Positions 7,023-15,578 of a stretch of 41,665 nucleotides of DNA are shown one piece after another. The first letter of the stretch is position 1, and every line of letters begins with the position of its first letter. The position numbers were made by a program, and so were the translations under genes. Under the pieces are notes generated by a model. The model saw nothing but the letters and a program-made list of their open reading frames with translations. It ran no database searches and was not told the DNA's origin. This DNA is from DAIUFH01 sp036844705. GTDB taxonomy: Bacteria > Bacillota > Clostridia > Tissierellales > Tissierellaceae. The stretch lies in NCBI GenBank assembly GCA_036844705.1, contig DAIUFH010000012.1, positions 1 through 41,665 of the forward strand, written 5' to 3'.

Positions 7023-8807
7023 TTACACTAGTGGTAATTGAATAATAATCTCTGTACCCTCTTTAAAGGCACTCTCAAGATAGATATGACCATTGTGTGC
7101 TTCAACTATTTCTTTAGCTATAGACAAACCTAATCCGGTACCTCCCATTTCTCTACTTCTACCTTTTTCAACTCTATAAAATCTTTCAAAAATCCTTTCC
7201 TGATCCTCTTTAGGTATACCTATTCCATTGTCCTTTACACTAAGTGTCAATTCTTTATCATCTGCGTTAGCCATTATCTGTATTCTTCCATTATTTTCAG
7301 TGTACTTTATAGCATTTGATATTATATTTAGTATTACCTGCTCTATTCCATCTTTATCAGCTAAAATATTTGGAAGATTTTCGGGAATATTTAAAATTAT
7401 TTCATGCTCTTTTTCTTTAATTAATAAATCCAACTTCTGAATTATATCCCTTAGCATCTTACTTATAGATATCTCACTCTTTTCCCAATTTGTCTTTTTG
7501 TAATCAATATTGGAAAGTTGAAGAAGATCCCTTACTAGTCTTGCCATTCTATCACTTTCACTATCTATAACGGATAAAAATCTTTGTGATATCTCTTTAT
7601 CTACATCATTCTCCATCAACGTCTCAGCATAGCTTTTAATAGTAGTAATTGGAGTCTTTAGTTCATGAGACACATTTGCTACGAATTCCTTTCTCATATT
7701 ATCTAGTTTATGCTCCTGTGTTATATCTTGAAACACAACTATTAGTCCTCCAACTTTATTTTTTTCATCATTAAATGGTGCATACTTAATCTTAAATACC
7801 TGGGAATCTATAGAAGTAATTTCTGTACCTTTAAGGGTTTCAATTCTTTCATAGTTTATATTGTTTAAGTTAAGGTTTTTTAAATCCAATACGCATTCCT
7901 TGGTTAGTACATCTTCAGTCAATCCAAGTATGCTCATTGCAATTGGGTTAACATGAATTATTGAACCATTAATATCAACTGCTACAACTCCTTCAGCCAT
8001 ATAATTAAAAATTGTATCCAGCTTGCTTCGCTCAAGGTCCATATCTTCAATTGTATCCTTAAGTTTAGTCGTTAAATGATTGAACATACTTGCAAGCTGC
8101 CCAATTTCATCATCAGATTTCACCTCAACATATTGGTCAAAATCACCCATTGCCATTTCTTCTGCCTTTTTAGTAACATCTCTGATCGGTTCAGTTATGC
8201 TGCTTGCTATTAAAAATCCTAAAAATATAGTTATAATCAGCGCTAAAAATGTTGCATTTGTCAATATTGTCTCTGAACCATTTATTGTCTTATATACATT
8301 CTCTAAATCAGATGTCATGTATAATATACCATTGATTTTTCCCATACTTGAATATATTGGATAAGCTAAATGCTTGTTAGTAATATCTTCATTTATTTCC
8401 TCAACTATGGATTCTCCTTTTTCACCGCTTAATGCCTTTAAGACAATTGTAGGATCTATAAATTTATTTGATAATGCATTCTGTCCTATAAGACTTTCCC
8501 TTGATTTAGCTGAAGAAGCAATAATTGTAGGAGTATTCGTATTGTAGATAACATAAAGTGTTTCATTTGCTCCTATTCTCCATTCATCTATTGTGTTTTG
8601 GATATCTTCCCTGTTTTCAATCCAGTCATCAGAAGCTATGGATGAAGATGTGCTTAACATTTCAATTGACTGCTCCATATTTTTTGTAACTGCTTCAATT
8701 TGCTGATCTTCCAATCTTCCTACGATAAATATCCCAATTATAACCATTGCAATAAATACCAATAGAAAATAAACTATTATAAATTTCCACTTTATACTGG
8801 AAAACAT
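7023..8807 (-). CDS. walK: WalK sensor histidine kinase
   Basis: WalK is the essential membrane kinase that senses cell-wall status and phosphorylates WalR. The 594 residues give: first membrane helix at about 7-30, an extracellular PAS/Cache-like sensor at about 31-182, second helix at about 183-203, HAMP at about 200-255, a cytoplasmic PAS at about 260-365, HisKA with phospho-acceptor His381 in NVSHELKTP, and HATPase with N box (NIISNAIKYT), G1 (DNGIGI), F box and G2 (GGTGLGLSIAKEIV). The length is close to the 611 residues of the Bacillus protein. The start lies 3 bases after the walR stop, and its ribosome site (GGGAGG) lies in the last walR codons, indicating translational coupling. Confidence 0.96.
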   Translation of the reverse strand: MFSSIKWKFIIVYFLLVFIAMVIIGIFIVGRLEDQQIEAVTKNMEQSIEMLSTSSSIASDDWIENREDIQNTIDEWRIGANETLYVIYNTNTPTIIASSAKSRESLIGQNALSNKFIDPTIVLKALSGEKGESIVEEINEDITNKHLAYPIYSSMGKINGILYMTSDLENVYKTINGSETILTNATFLALIITIFLGFLIASSITEPIRDVTKKAEEMAMGDFDQYVEVKSDDEIGQLASMFNHLTTKLKDTIEDMDLERSKLDTIFNYMAEGVVAVDINGSIIHVNPIAMSILGLTEDVLTKECVLDLKNLNLNNINYERIETLKGTEITSIDSQVFKIKYAPFNDEKNKVGGLIVVFQDITQEHKLDNMRKEFVANVSHELKTPITTIKSYAETLMENDVDKEISQRFLSVIDSESDRMARLVRDLLQLSNIDYKKTNWEKSEISISKMLRDIIQKLDLLIKEKEHEIILNIPENLPNILADKDGIEQVILNIISNAIKYTENNGRIQIMANADDKELTLSVKDNGIGIPKEDQERIFERFYRVEKGRSREMGGTGLGLSIAKEIVEAHNGHIYLESAFKEGTEIIIQLPLV

Positions 8808-8810
8808 ACC

Positions 8811-9503
8811 CTACCTCCCGAAGTAATACCCTATTCCTCTTTTTGTTAAAATGTATTTAAATTCTCCGTTATTGTCCTCAATTTTCTCCCTTAATCTTCT
8901 AACAGTTACATCAACCGTTCTTATATCTCCATAGTATTCGTAGCCCCATACCTCTTCAAGAAGCTGCTCTCTTGAAAAAACCTGCTCTGAACGGGTAGCC
9001 AAAAATTTTAGAAGCTCAAATTCCCTAAGTGTAAGCTCTACTATAGTACCATTCTTTTTGACCTCATATTTAACTAAATCTATTTCTAGACCATTAAGTT
9101 TAATTATTTCACCAGAGGAATTTCCATTAGTATTACCAAAATCTGCTCTTCTTAAATTTGCCTTAACTCTAGCAACCAACTCTCTCATACTAAATGGTTT
9201 AACAACATAGTCATCTGCACCAAGCTCTAGTCCCAATACCTTGTCAACCTCTTCTTCCTTCGCTGTTAACATGATTACAGGTGTTTGCAGCTTTGCTCTA
9301 ATTTCCTTTAATACCTGAAATCCATCCTTTTTAGGCATCATAATATCTAATAATATTAAATCAGGTTTATATTTAAAAACCATTTCTACTCCTTCTTCAC
9401 CATCTGCTGCTGTTTCTACAGTATGCCCTTCTTTTTCAAGATTAAATTTAATTATATCTGCAATAGCTCTTTCATCATCAATAACTAATATTTTATTACT
9501 CAT
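8811..9503 (-). CDS. walR: WalR response regulator (OmpR family)
   Basis: WalR is the DNA-binding partner of WalK. It controls cell-wall hydrolases and their inhibitors. The 230-residue protein has a receiver domain at about 3-118, with acidic pocket Asp9-Asp10 (VIDDE), phospho-acceptor Asp53 (LLDIMMP), Thr80 and Lys102, and an OmpR-type winged helix at about 130-230 (LTLREFELLKFLA, RTVDVTVRRLREKIE, RGIGYYF). The residue matching Thr101 of the Bacillus protein, a PrkC phosphorylation site, is Val here (DDYVVKPF). It is the first gene of the operon, with a promoter at 9537-9565. The ATG follows GGAGAG. Confidence 0.96.
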   Translation of the reverse strand: MSNKILVIDDERAIADIIKFNLEKEGHTVETAADGEEGVEMVFKYKPDLILLDIMMPKKDGFQVLKEIRAKLQTPVIMLTAKEEEVDKVLGLELGADDYVVKPFSMRELVARVKANLRRADFGNTNGNSSGEIIKLNGLEIDLVKYEVKKNGTIVELTLREFELLKFLATRSEQVFSREQLLEEVWGYEYYGDIRTVDVTVRRLREKIEDNNGEFKYILTKRGIGYYFGR

Positions 9504-9536
9504 TTAAATCTCTCCAATTTTATATTTCTTTATTAA

Positions 9537-9565
9537 ATTATCTAATAATATGTGGATAAAGTCAA
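9537..9565 (-). promoter_or_regulatory. Sigma-A-type promoter for the walR operon
   Basis: On the minus strand TTGACT (9560-9565), a 17-base spacer and GATAAT (9537-9542) lie 34 bases before the walR ATG. The spacer contains TTATCCACA, a perfect DnaA-box word on the minus strand, which may be chance. Confidence 0.72.
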
Positions 9566-9595
9566 ATATTATTGCACATACTATTATGTTAAGTA

Positions 9596-9624
9596 TTGCC
9601 TTTTGTGTTTATATAAATTATAAT
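9596..9624 (+). promoter_or_regulatory. Sigma-A-type promoter for the Mn2+ riboswitch and ATPase
   Basis: TTGCCT (9596-9601), a 17-base spacer and TATAAT (9619-9624) would start the transcript at about 9631, exactly at the 5' end of the riboswitch aptamer. It diverges from the walR promoter. Confidence 0.8.
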
Positions 9625-9632
9625 ATAATTAT

Positions 9633-9710
9633 CAAAAGGGAGTAGCTATAAAGTGTTAGTCGTCAATACGGATAATCCCGGCTAACGGCCCTAGTGGAAG
9701 CAAGACTTTT
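9633..9710 (+). ncRNA. yybP-ykoY Mn2+ riboswitch aptamer
   Basis: The leader carries the hallmark parts of this class: AAAAGGGAGTAGC at the 5' end (9634 onward), TTAGTCGTCAATACGG (9656-9671), TCCCGGCTAA (9676-9685), and GGAAGCAAGACTTTT closing the P1 helix (9696-9710). The conserved CGTCAA and CCGGCT parts belong to the metal-binding loops. The family binds Mn2+ and typically switches on exporters such as P-type ATPases. Here the 3' side of P1 (GACTTTT) is also the first half of a terminator hairpin, so Mn2+ binding should hold P1 and prevent termination, giving metal-induced expression of the downstream ATPase. Confidence 0.92.
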
Positions 9711-9747
9711 GTTTATGATATATATATCATAAACAAAAGTCTTTTTT
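9702..9747 (+). terminator. Riboswitch-controlled intrinsic terminator
   Basis: A perfect inverted repeat spans 9702-9743 (arms beginning AAGACTTTTGTTTATGATA), followed by a T run to 9747. Its 5' arm overlaps the last bases of the aptamer P1 helix, so terminator and ligand-bound aptamer exclude each other. Confidence 0.93.
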
Positions 9748-9827
9748 AATACCTCTATTAGCAATTAAAGGTTATTCTCTTTTAATTTAGGTATAATATT
9801 ATTATCATGAAAGAAAGAAGGGATCTT

Positions 9828-12512
9828 ATGGAGTGGTATCAGAGAAGTCAGAATGACCTGACCTCCGAACTTAATACTGACATAAATGCCGGTTTGAATC
9901 CAGAGGAAGTAGAGTCTAGGTTATCTAAGTATGGCCCTAACGAATTAAAGGAAGAAGAAAGAAAGAGTTTATTGTCAAAAATCATTGCCCAATTTTCAGA
10001 CTTTCTAATTTTAATTCTAATAGGTGCGGCAATTATATCTATTATGGTAGGAGAATCAAAAGATGCTATTGTAATCTTATCAATAGTTGTGGTTAATGCC
10101 TTTTTAGGTATATATCAAGAGGGAAGAGCGGAAAAATCTTTAGAGGCTTTGAAAAAGATGGCTTCACCTAATGCAAAGGTTATAAGAAATAACCATCATG
10201 AGGTTGTACCGGCAAATTCTTTAGTCCCAGGAGATATTGTAATAATTGAAACTGGGGACATTATCCCGGCGGATTTAAGATTGATAGAAAGCTCTAATTT
10301 AAAAATTGAGGAGGCATCATTAACTGGAGAATCGGTACCTGTTGAAAAAGATAGTAAGATAGTCTTTGATAAAGAAGTTTCCTTGGGAGATAGAGCCAAT
10401 ATGGCTTACATGAGTACTATAGTCAATTACGGAAGAGGCAAGGCCGTAGTTGTTGGTACAGGTCACTATACTGAAATAGGCAAGATAGCCACAATGATTC
10501 AGACATATGAAGATGAAACAACCCCACTACAAAAGAATTTAAATCAATTAGGTAAATTACTAGGTACTTTAACAATTATCGTATGTATCCTAGTATTTGG
10601 AATTGGAATGCTTCAGGGTCGAGGTGCACTTGAGATGTTTATGACAGCTATAAGCTTAGCTGTTGCAGCAATTCCTGAAGGTCTTCCCGCTATTGTTACA
10701 ATAGTTCTTGCAATTGGTATGAATAGGATGGTTGAAAAAAATGCCATAGTAAAGAAGTTATTAGCTGTTGAAACTCTTGGAAGTACATCAGTTATTTGCT
10801 CAGATAAGACAGGTACATTAACGCAAAATGAAATGACCGTAACGAAGGTGTATACCGATAATAAATTTATAGAGGTCACAGGTACAGGATATGACCCTGA
10901 AGGTGATTTCAAACTTAACGGTGAGGTAATAGGTATGAATCAGATTAGCAGTCTACATACATTATTATCAGCCGCTATATTAGCAAACGATGCTAAAATA
11001 GAAAATACAAATGAAGGTTATAAAGTTCTAGGAGATCCTACAGAAGGTGCTTTAATTTCCCTAGCTGGGAAGGTAAATATGACTAGCAAGGATACAAACG
11101 ATAAATATCCAAGAATAGAGGAATTGCCTTTCGATTCAGATAGAAAAATGATGACTACTTTTCATGAGAACTTTTTTCCCAATAAGGTAGTTTCTTTCAC
11201 AAAGGGTGCTCCTGATATTATAATAAAAAGATGTACGCAGATTCTATTAGATGGTAAAGTTATTCCATTTGATGAGGACTTAAAAAATATGGCTTTAGCT
11301 GCAAATAGCAATTTTGCAAAACAAGCCCTGAGGGTTTTAGCATATTCATATAGAGTTTACGATAGCCTCCCTGAAGGTATAAGTCCAGACAATAATGAAG
11401 TTGATATGATTTTTGTCGGATTAAGTGGTATGATAGACCCACCAAGACCTGAGGCAAGAGAGGCAATTAAGCATTGTAAAGAAGCAGGTATCAATACCAT
11501 AATGATAACAGGAGACTATAAGGAAACAGCTTTTGCCATAGCAAAGGATCTTGGAATGGCAGAAACCGAAGATCAGGCTATGATGGGAGAAGAGTTAAAT
11601 AAAATTTCAGATGAAAAATTGAAAGAGGTAGTAAAAAGTACAAAGGTTTATGCAAGAGTTTCGCCTGAGCATAAGGTAAGAATAGTAACTGCATTGAAAG
11701 AAAACGGTGATATAACAGCTATGACAGGTGACGGTGTTAACGATGCCTTGGCACTTAAAAAAGCTGATATTGGAGTATCAATGGGAATCACTGGAACGGA
11801 TGTTGCCAAAAATACAGCAGAAATGATATTAACCGATGACAATTTTGCCAGTATAGTATCCGCTGTTGAAGAAGGAAGAATTATATTTAGCAATATAAAG
11901 AAGTTTGTATTCTTTTTGTTATCCTGTAATATTGGGGAGATTATATTGGTATTTACAAGTATATTAGTTGGATGGGAAGTTCCTTTATTACCAATTCAAT
12001 TATTATGGCTAAACCTAGTAACAGACAGCTTCCCAGCTTTGGCTTTAGGAGTTGAAAAAGGCGAACCTGATATAATGAAACAAAATCCTAGAGATCCTAA
12101 ATCTACAATAATTGATAAAAAGATGATGATAAACATTATATTCCAAAGTATCGCAGTGGCAGCAGGGTCATTGATAGCATACTATTGGGCTATGAGTAGA
12201 TATCCTGGAAATATTGAGCATGCAAGAACAATTACTTTTGCAACATTGATTACAGCAGAATTATTAAGAGCATATTCAAGTAGATCACAGAGATTTACAT
12301 TATTTAAGATAGGATTCTTTTCAAATAAATCAATGATCTACGCAACACTATTTTCCTTTATATTACTGCTAGTTGTTCTATATGTACCATTTTTGCAGAT
12401 AATATTCTACACTGTAACATTAAATATTGTTGACTGGGAAATAGTATTGACATTTGCATTTTTACCACTAATAGTTGGAGAAATAGTCAAAATGATACAC
12501 AAACATGAATAG
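9828..12512 (+). CDS. Ca2+/Mn2+-type P2A cation-transporting ATPase
   Basis: This is a P-type ATPase that exports divalent cations across the cytoplasmic membrane. From the ATG at 9828, preceded by AAGGGATCTT, it has 894 residues: N-terminal cation-ATPase domain (about 1-50), actuator with TGES at about 167-170, phosphorylation site Asp326 in CSDKTGTLT, nucleotide-binding domain (KGAPD, about 460-475), hinge GDGVND, and ten membrane helices. Ion-site residues typical of SERCA-like pumps are present: AIPEGLPA in helix 4, CNIGE in helix 5 and NLVTDSFPALALG in helix 6. These fit Ca2+ or Mn2+; the Mn2+ riboswitch upstream favours Mn2+ export, as for YoaB of Lactococcus. An ATG at 9807 lacks a ribosome site. 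It is transcribed head-on to replication. Confidence 0.93.
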   Translation: MEWYQRSQNDLTSELNTDINAGLNPEEVESRLSKYGPNELKEEERKSLLSKIIAQFSDFLILILIGAAIISIMVGESKDAIVILSIVVVNAFLGIYQEGRAEKSLEALKKMASPNAKVIRNNHHEVVPANSLVPGDIVIIETGDIIPADLRLIESSNLKIEEASLTGESVPVEKDSKIVFDKEVSLGDRANMAYMSTIVNYGRGKAVVVGTGHYTEIGKIATMIQTYEDETTPLQKNLNQLGKLLGTLTIIVCILVFGIGMLQGRGALEMFMTAISLAVAAIPEGLPAIVTIVLAIGMNRMVEKNAIVKKLLAVETLGSTSVICSDKTGTLTQNEMTVTKVYTDNKFIEVTGTGYDPEGDFKLNGEVIGMNQISSLHTLLSAAILANDAKIENTNEGYKVLGDPTEGALISLAGKVNMTSKDTNDKYPRIEELPFDSDRKMMTTFHENFFPNKVVSFTKGAPDIIIKRCTQILLDGKVIPFDEDLKNMALAANSNFAKQALRVLAYSYRVYDSLPEGISPDNNEVDMIFVGLSGMIDPPRPEAREAIKHCKEAGINTIMITGDYKETAFAIAKDLGMAETEDQAMMGEELNKISDEKLKEVVKSTKVYARVSPEHKVRIVTALKENGDITAMTGDGVNDALALKKADIGVSMGITGTDVAKNTAEMILTDDNFASIVSAVEEGRIIFSNIKKFVFFLLSCNIGEIILVFTSILVGWEVPLLPIQLLWLNLVTDSFPALALGVEKGEPDIMKQNPRDPKSTIIDKKMMINIIFQSIAVAAGSLIAYYWAMSRYPGNIEHARTITFATLITAELLRAYSSRSQRFTLFKIGFFSNKSMIYATLFSFILLLVVLYVPFLQIIFYTVTLNIVDWEIVLTFAFLPLIVGEIVKMIHKHE

Positions 12513-12519
12513 AATGTAG

Positions 12520-12546
12520 AGCCCGATTTTTCGGGCTTATTTTTTT
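12520..12546 (+). terminator. Rho-independent terminator after the P-type ATPase
   Basis: AGCCCGA (12520-12526) and TCGGGCT (12531-12537) form a stem with a TTTT loop and a run of T to 12546, 8 bases after the ATPase stop. Confidence 0.92.
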
Positions 12547-12597
12547 AGCACATATTAATATTTATAAGCATAGAATAGAACAAGGAAGGTGGTAATA

Positions 12598-13875
12598 GTG
12601 AGAAGAATGAGCAATAATAAGCTTTGTCCTATTCTTAATGCAAAGATACTGGCTCAATCCATTGAAGATGTACCAGTCATTATACAATTTAAAGACAATA
12701 ATGAAGATCTATTCAATGACGTTTCAAGTGTCTCATCAAAGATGAAAGCTGATTTACCAATTATTCATGGCTTAGCTGTCAATATGTCAACAGATATAGT
12801 ATACAGGCTTTCCACCAGCCCAGATGTGGATTTTATCAGTTTTGATTCCAATGTTTATGCCCTACTTGACATAGCAAATGCAACTATGGAATCCTATTTC
12901 CCACATGATAAAGGATATGATGGTAATGGAATTGGAGTAGCCGTTATTGATACAGGAGTAGCTCCTCACGCTGATTTAGTGAAACCAAAAAATAGGCTAA
13001 TTTCTTTTAAGGATTACGTTAAAGGTAAAACAGATCCTTATGATGATAATGGTCACGGTACCCATGTAGCAGGAATTATTGCAGGAAATGGTTATTCATC
13101 CAAGGGAAAATATGTAGGTATAGCACCAAAGACCAATATCATTAGTCTAAAGGCACTAGATGAGAATGGTGGCGGATCTACATCGGACATTATAGCTGCA
13201 TTATCATACTGTATAGAAAATAAAGAACGATATAATATAAAAATAGTCAATCTTTCTTTAGGAACACCTGCCAATAATAAGCCTGAAAAAGACCCTTTGG
13301 TAAAAGCGGTTGAAAAGTGTGTTGAAGCTGGATTAGTTGTCGTTACGGCAGCTGGAAATAGCGGTCCTAATGAAAAGACAATTCTTTCTCCTGGAGTAAG
13401 CAGAAAAGTCATTACTGTAGGAGCTGTTGATGATAAAAGAACCATAGATACCAGTGATGATACAATTGCAAAATTTTCTAGCCGTGGTCCAACAATACAA
13501 GGTATTCAGAAGCCTGACCTTGTTGCTCCTGGAGTTAATATCAACTCCCTTTCTAACACAAAGCTAGATAGTTACACATCACTTAGCGGTACATCAATGG
13601 CTACACCTTTAATAAGCGGTAGTCTTGCTCTGTTATTTAACAGATATGGGGATGAACTAACACCGGAAGACTACAAGCTGAAATTAGTCGAGTCCTGTGA
13701 ACAATTAAACGAGCCTATTCAAGGCCAAGGTGCAGGAATGTTAAATTTGAAACTGCTTTTTAATGCTGAACCTAATATGGTTAAATCCTTAAGTAATAGT
13801 CTATTTGATGATGATTTTATTGAAACCCTTATTATGTTATTAATTATCTTTTTCTTATTGGATTCAAGAATATAA
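12598..13875 (+). CDS. Subtilisin-family (S8) serine protease with C-terminal hydrophobic tail
   Basis: This is a subtilase with all catalytic parts. From the GTG at 12598 (AAGGTGG upstream; a GTG at 12589 lies inside that site) it has 425 residues. The first 90 or so resemble an inhibitor-I9-like propeptide (VPVIIQFKDN, IIHGLAVNMSTDIVYRL). The catalytic domain carries Asp118 (VIDTGV), His153 (NGHGTHVAG), oxyanion Asn254 (AAGNSG) and Ser333 (SGTSMATP). No signal peptide is visible at the N-terminus. The last 20 residues (IETLIMLLIIFFLL) form a hydrophobic stretch, possibly a tail anchor. It lies between terminators and so forms its own transcription unit, head-on to replication. Substrate and location are unknown. 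Confidence 0.9.
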   Translation: MRRMSNNKLCPILNAKILAQSIEDVPVIIQFKDNNEDLFNDVSSVSSKMKADLPIIHGLAVNMSTDIVYRLSTSPDVDFISFDSNVYALLDIANATMESYFPHDKGYDGNGIGVAVIDTGVAPHADLVKPKNRLISFKDYVKGKTDPYDDNGHGTHVAGIIAGNGYSSKGKYVGIAPKTNIISLKALDENGGGSTSDIIAALSYCIENKERYNIKIVNLSLGTPANNKPEKDPLVKAVEKCVEAGLVVVTAAGNSGPNEKTILSPGVSRKVITVGAVDDKRTIDTSDDTIAKFSSRGPTIQGIQKPDLVAPGVNINSLSNTKLDSYTSLSGTSMATPLISGSLALLFNRYGDELTPEDYKLKLVESCEQLNEPIQGQGAGMLNLKLLFNAEPNMVKSLSNSLFDDDFIETLIMLLIIFFLLDSRI

Positions 13876-13900
13876 AAAGACGGACAAAATTGTCCGTCTT
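13876..13900. terminator. Bidirectional terminator between convergent genes
   Basis: AAGACGGACAA and TTGTCCGTCTT (13877-13887 and 13890-13900) form a near-loopless inverted repeat between the stop of the plus-strand protease and the stop of the minus-strand M23 gene. A T run follows clearly on the minus strand, and an AT-rich run with fewer T on the plus strand. Confidence 0.88.
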
Positions 13901-13902
13901 AA

Positions 13903-15312
13903 TTATTTTACGTATTTACTTGGATTTACATGTACTCCATTAACTAATACCTCTAAATGTACATGTGGTCCAGTAGATCTACCTGTACTACCTACATTTG
14001 CTATATGTTGTCCTTTATAGACTTTTGTTCCTTTACTCACCAATAGCTTACTACAATGAGCATATCTAGTCTTTATACCATTTCCATGATCAATCTCAAT
14101 CATATTCCCATATGTCCCTTGTCGTCCAGAGAATGATACAGTGCCGCCATCCGATGCATGTATTGGGGTACATACCGCAGCTGCTATATCTATACCTCTG
14201 TGCATCCTTCCCCATCTTGTACCATATCCAGAAGTAAATCTACCTCTGGTAGGCATCATCAAAACTCCTGTAGCCATTGTCTTTGGCAATTCTTTTGTTC
14301 CTTGAACTACTAATTCATTAACTGGCTCTTTTATGACATCTTCACTTAAAATTTCCTCTTCAACAACAGCACCATTTTGTTTTTTAACATTCGCAACAAA
14401 ATGAGACTCTCCTTTTATTCCTTCAACCTTTACCTTCTTCTGATTTTTGTACATAGAATCATTTGTCTCTACAATTGTTTCAAAATCAGTATCCTTAGTA
14501 TATTCAATTTTTTCTGTAGTAGCTACAGTTAATTTTGGAGTAGGCACTAATAATTTTATCTCATCACCAGGTTTAAGCTTTTTAGGATCTCTTTCTGGAT
14601 TTGCATCAACTAACTCATCAACTGATGTATCATACATTTTTGCAACAGTCCAAAAGCTTTCTCCTACCTCTATCACGTGGGTTTTTATCTTTTCAGTACC
14701 TATTTCAATCAATTCAATAATATCACTATTCGACTTTATATCACTAACTTGCAATTTCTTCTTCATTACTTTGACATCTTCTACAAATTTTATTTCCTGA
14801 ATGTCACCTTCCAAACTTTCCACGTAAGGTTTTTTTATGTCATCAAGGATAGCTTTAGCATCCTTTTCTGTCTTTACTGCACCTACTTCCTCATCATTTA
14901 CTACGATACTATAACCTAAAACAGCAAAGTCAATTTTATCTTTTATTCCTTCTTTTAACTCTTCAGCTTTAATTAAATCCTTATCCTTAGCATGAGTTAA
15001 TTCAAATGATAATTCCTTATCTAAAACGCACTCTGCTCCATATGTATTTGATAAATCTTTCTTAATATCATTCATTATGTCTAATGCTGCTTCTTCACTT
15101 CTTACTATACCTAAACTATCTTTATCTAAATAAACTTGAAATGCCCTAGCTTTTATTTCATTTATCTTATATCCAGTGAACCCTAGAAAAATAATTGTTA
15201 TTATCATAAAAGCTGTTAAAGCCTTTCTAAAGTTCATATCATTTAAATCAAATTTTATATTTTTTTTATTTTTTATCATAAAATTCTTTAACGATGAGGA
15301 TCTGTTTTCCAA
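13903..15312 (-). CDS. LysM/G5-containing M23-family peptidoglycan metallopeptidase
   Basis: This is an exported, membrane-anchored cell-wall hydrolase. The 469 residues give: basic cytoplasmic start, membrane segment at about 29-50, coiled/globular region at 55-205, LysM at about 211-257 (THVIEVGESFWTVAKMY, LKPGDEI), G5 at about 260-340, and an M23 domain at about 350-469. The M23 zinc ligands are His371 and Asp375 (MHRGIDIA) and His452 in PHVHLE, with His419 (YAHC) and His450 completing the site. M23 enzymes cut peptide cross-links of peptidoglycan. The start codon is TTG at 15312, preceded by AGGAGG. A promoter and a full-consensus WalR box lie upstream, which fits a WalR-controlled autolysin. 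Confidence 0.92.
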   Translation of the reverse strand: MENRSSSLKNFMIKNKKNIKFDLNDMNFRKALTAFMIITIIFLGFTGYKINEIKARAFQVYLDKDSLGIVRSEEAALDIMNDIKKDLSNTYGAECVLDKELSFELTHAKDKDLIKAEELKEGIKDKIDFAVLGYSIVVNDEEVGAVKTEKDAKAILDDIKKPYVESLEGDIQEIKFVEDVKVMKKKLQVSDIKSNSDIIELIEIGTEKIKTHVIEVGESFWTVAKMYDTSVDELVDANPERDPKKLKPGDEIKLLVPTPKLTVATTEKIEYTKDTDFETIVETNDSMYKNQKKVKVEGIKGESHFVANVKKQNGAVVEEEILSEDVIKEPVNELVVQGTKELPKTMATGVLMMPTRGRFTSGYGTRWGRMHRGIDIAAAVCTPIHASDGGTVSFSGRQGTYGNMIEIDHGNGIKTRYAHCSKLLVSKGTKVYKGQHIANVGSTGRSTGPHVHLEVLVNGVHVNPSKYVK

Positions 15313-15354
15313 TTTATCTTCCTCCTAATAAACCTTTTTACAAAGGTTTAATTT

Positions 15355-15371
15355 TGTAACCGTTTTGTAAC
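15355..15371 (+). promoter_or_regulatory. WalR-box match in the leader of the M23 hydrolase
   Basis: TGTAAC-CGTTT-TGTAAC matches the WalR direct-repeat consensus at all twelve fixed positions. It is oriented opposite to the gene and lies from about +1 to +17 relative to the promoter at 15379-15406. A regulator bound there would be expected to repress. Confidence 0.6.
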
Positions 15372-15378
15372 AATCCTA

Positions 15379-15406
15379 ATTATATCATAGTGCTTATAAA
15401 ATTCAA
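15379..15406 (-). promoter_or_regulatory. Sigma-A-type promoter of the M23 hydrolase
   Basis: On the minus strand TTGAAT (15401-15406), a 16-base spacer and TATAAT (15379-15384) lie 66 bases before the TTG start. The 266-base gap 15313-15578 holds this promoter, the WalR box, an inverted repeat TAAACCTTT/AAAGGTTTA at about 15329-15350, and otherwise AT-rich sequence with several TTACA words. Confidence 0.75.
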
Positions 15407-15578
15407 CTTTTAGATTAGCATGAAAATAATTTTTATACTATTTAACGAAAATCTAAAAACATTTAAATTTCAACATTTACCGACTGTAAGATTTTTACAT
15501 ATTCGTACACTATATTTTGTTACAAAAATTTAATATAATTCGTTGGTACAATATCAACAATATTGGGTAATTAATATG

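Noticed and set aside
9792..9797. TATAAT just before the ATPase start
   Set aside because: No -35 at a usable distance, and it would bypass the riboswitch; the promoter at 9596-9624 explains the arrangement better.
10613..10912. Open reading frame of 99 codons on the minus strand
   Set aside because: It lies fully inside the P-type ATPase gene, has no ribosome site and no recognisable protein features. It is a shadow of the real gene.
15484..15498. TGTAA-N5-TTACA near the M23 leader
   Set aside because: It is an inverted, not a direct, repeat of the WalR half-site, and spacing with adjacent words does not fit the consensus.
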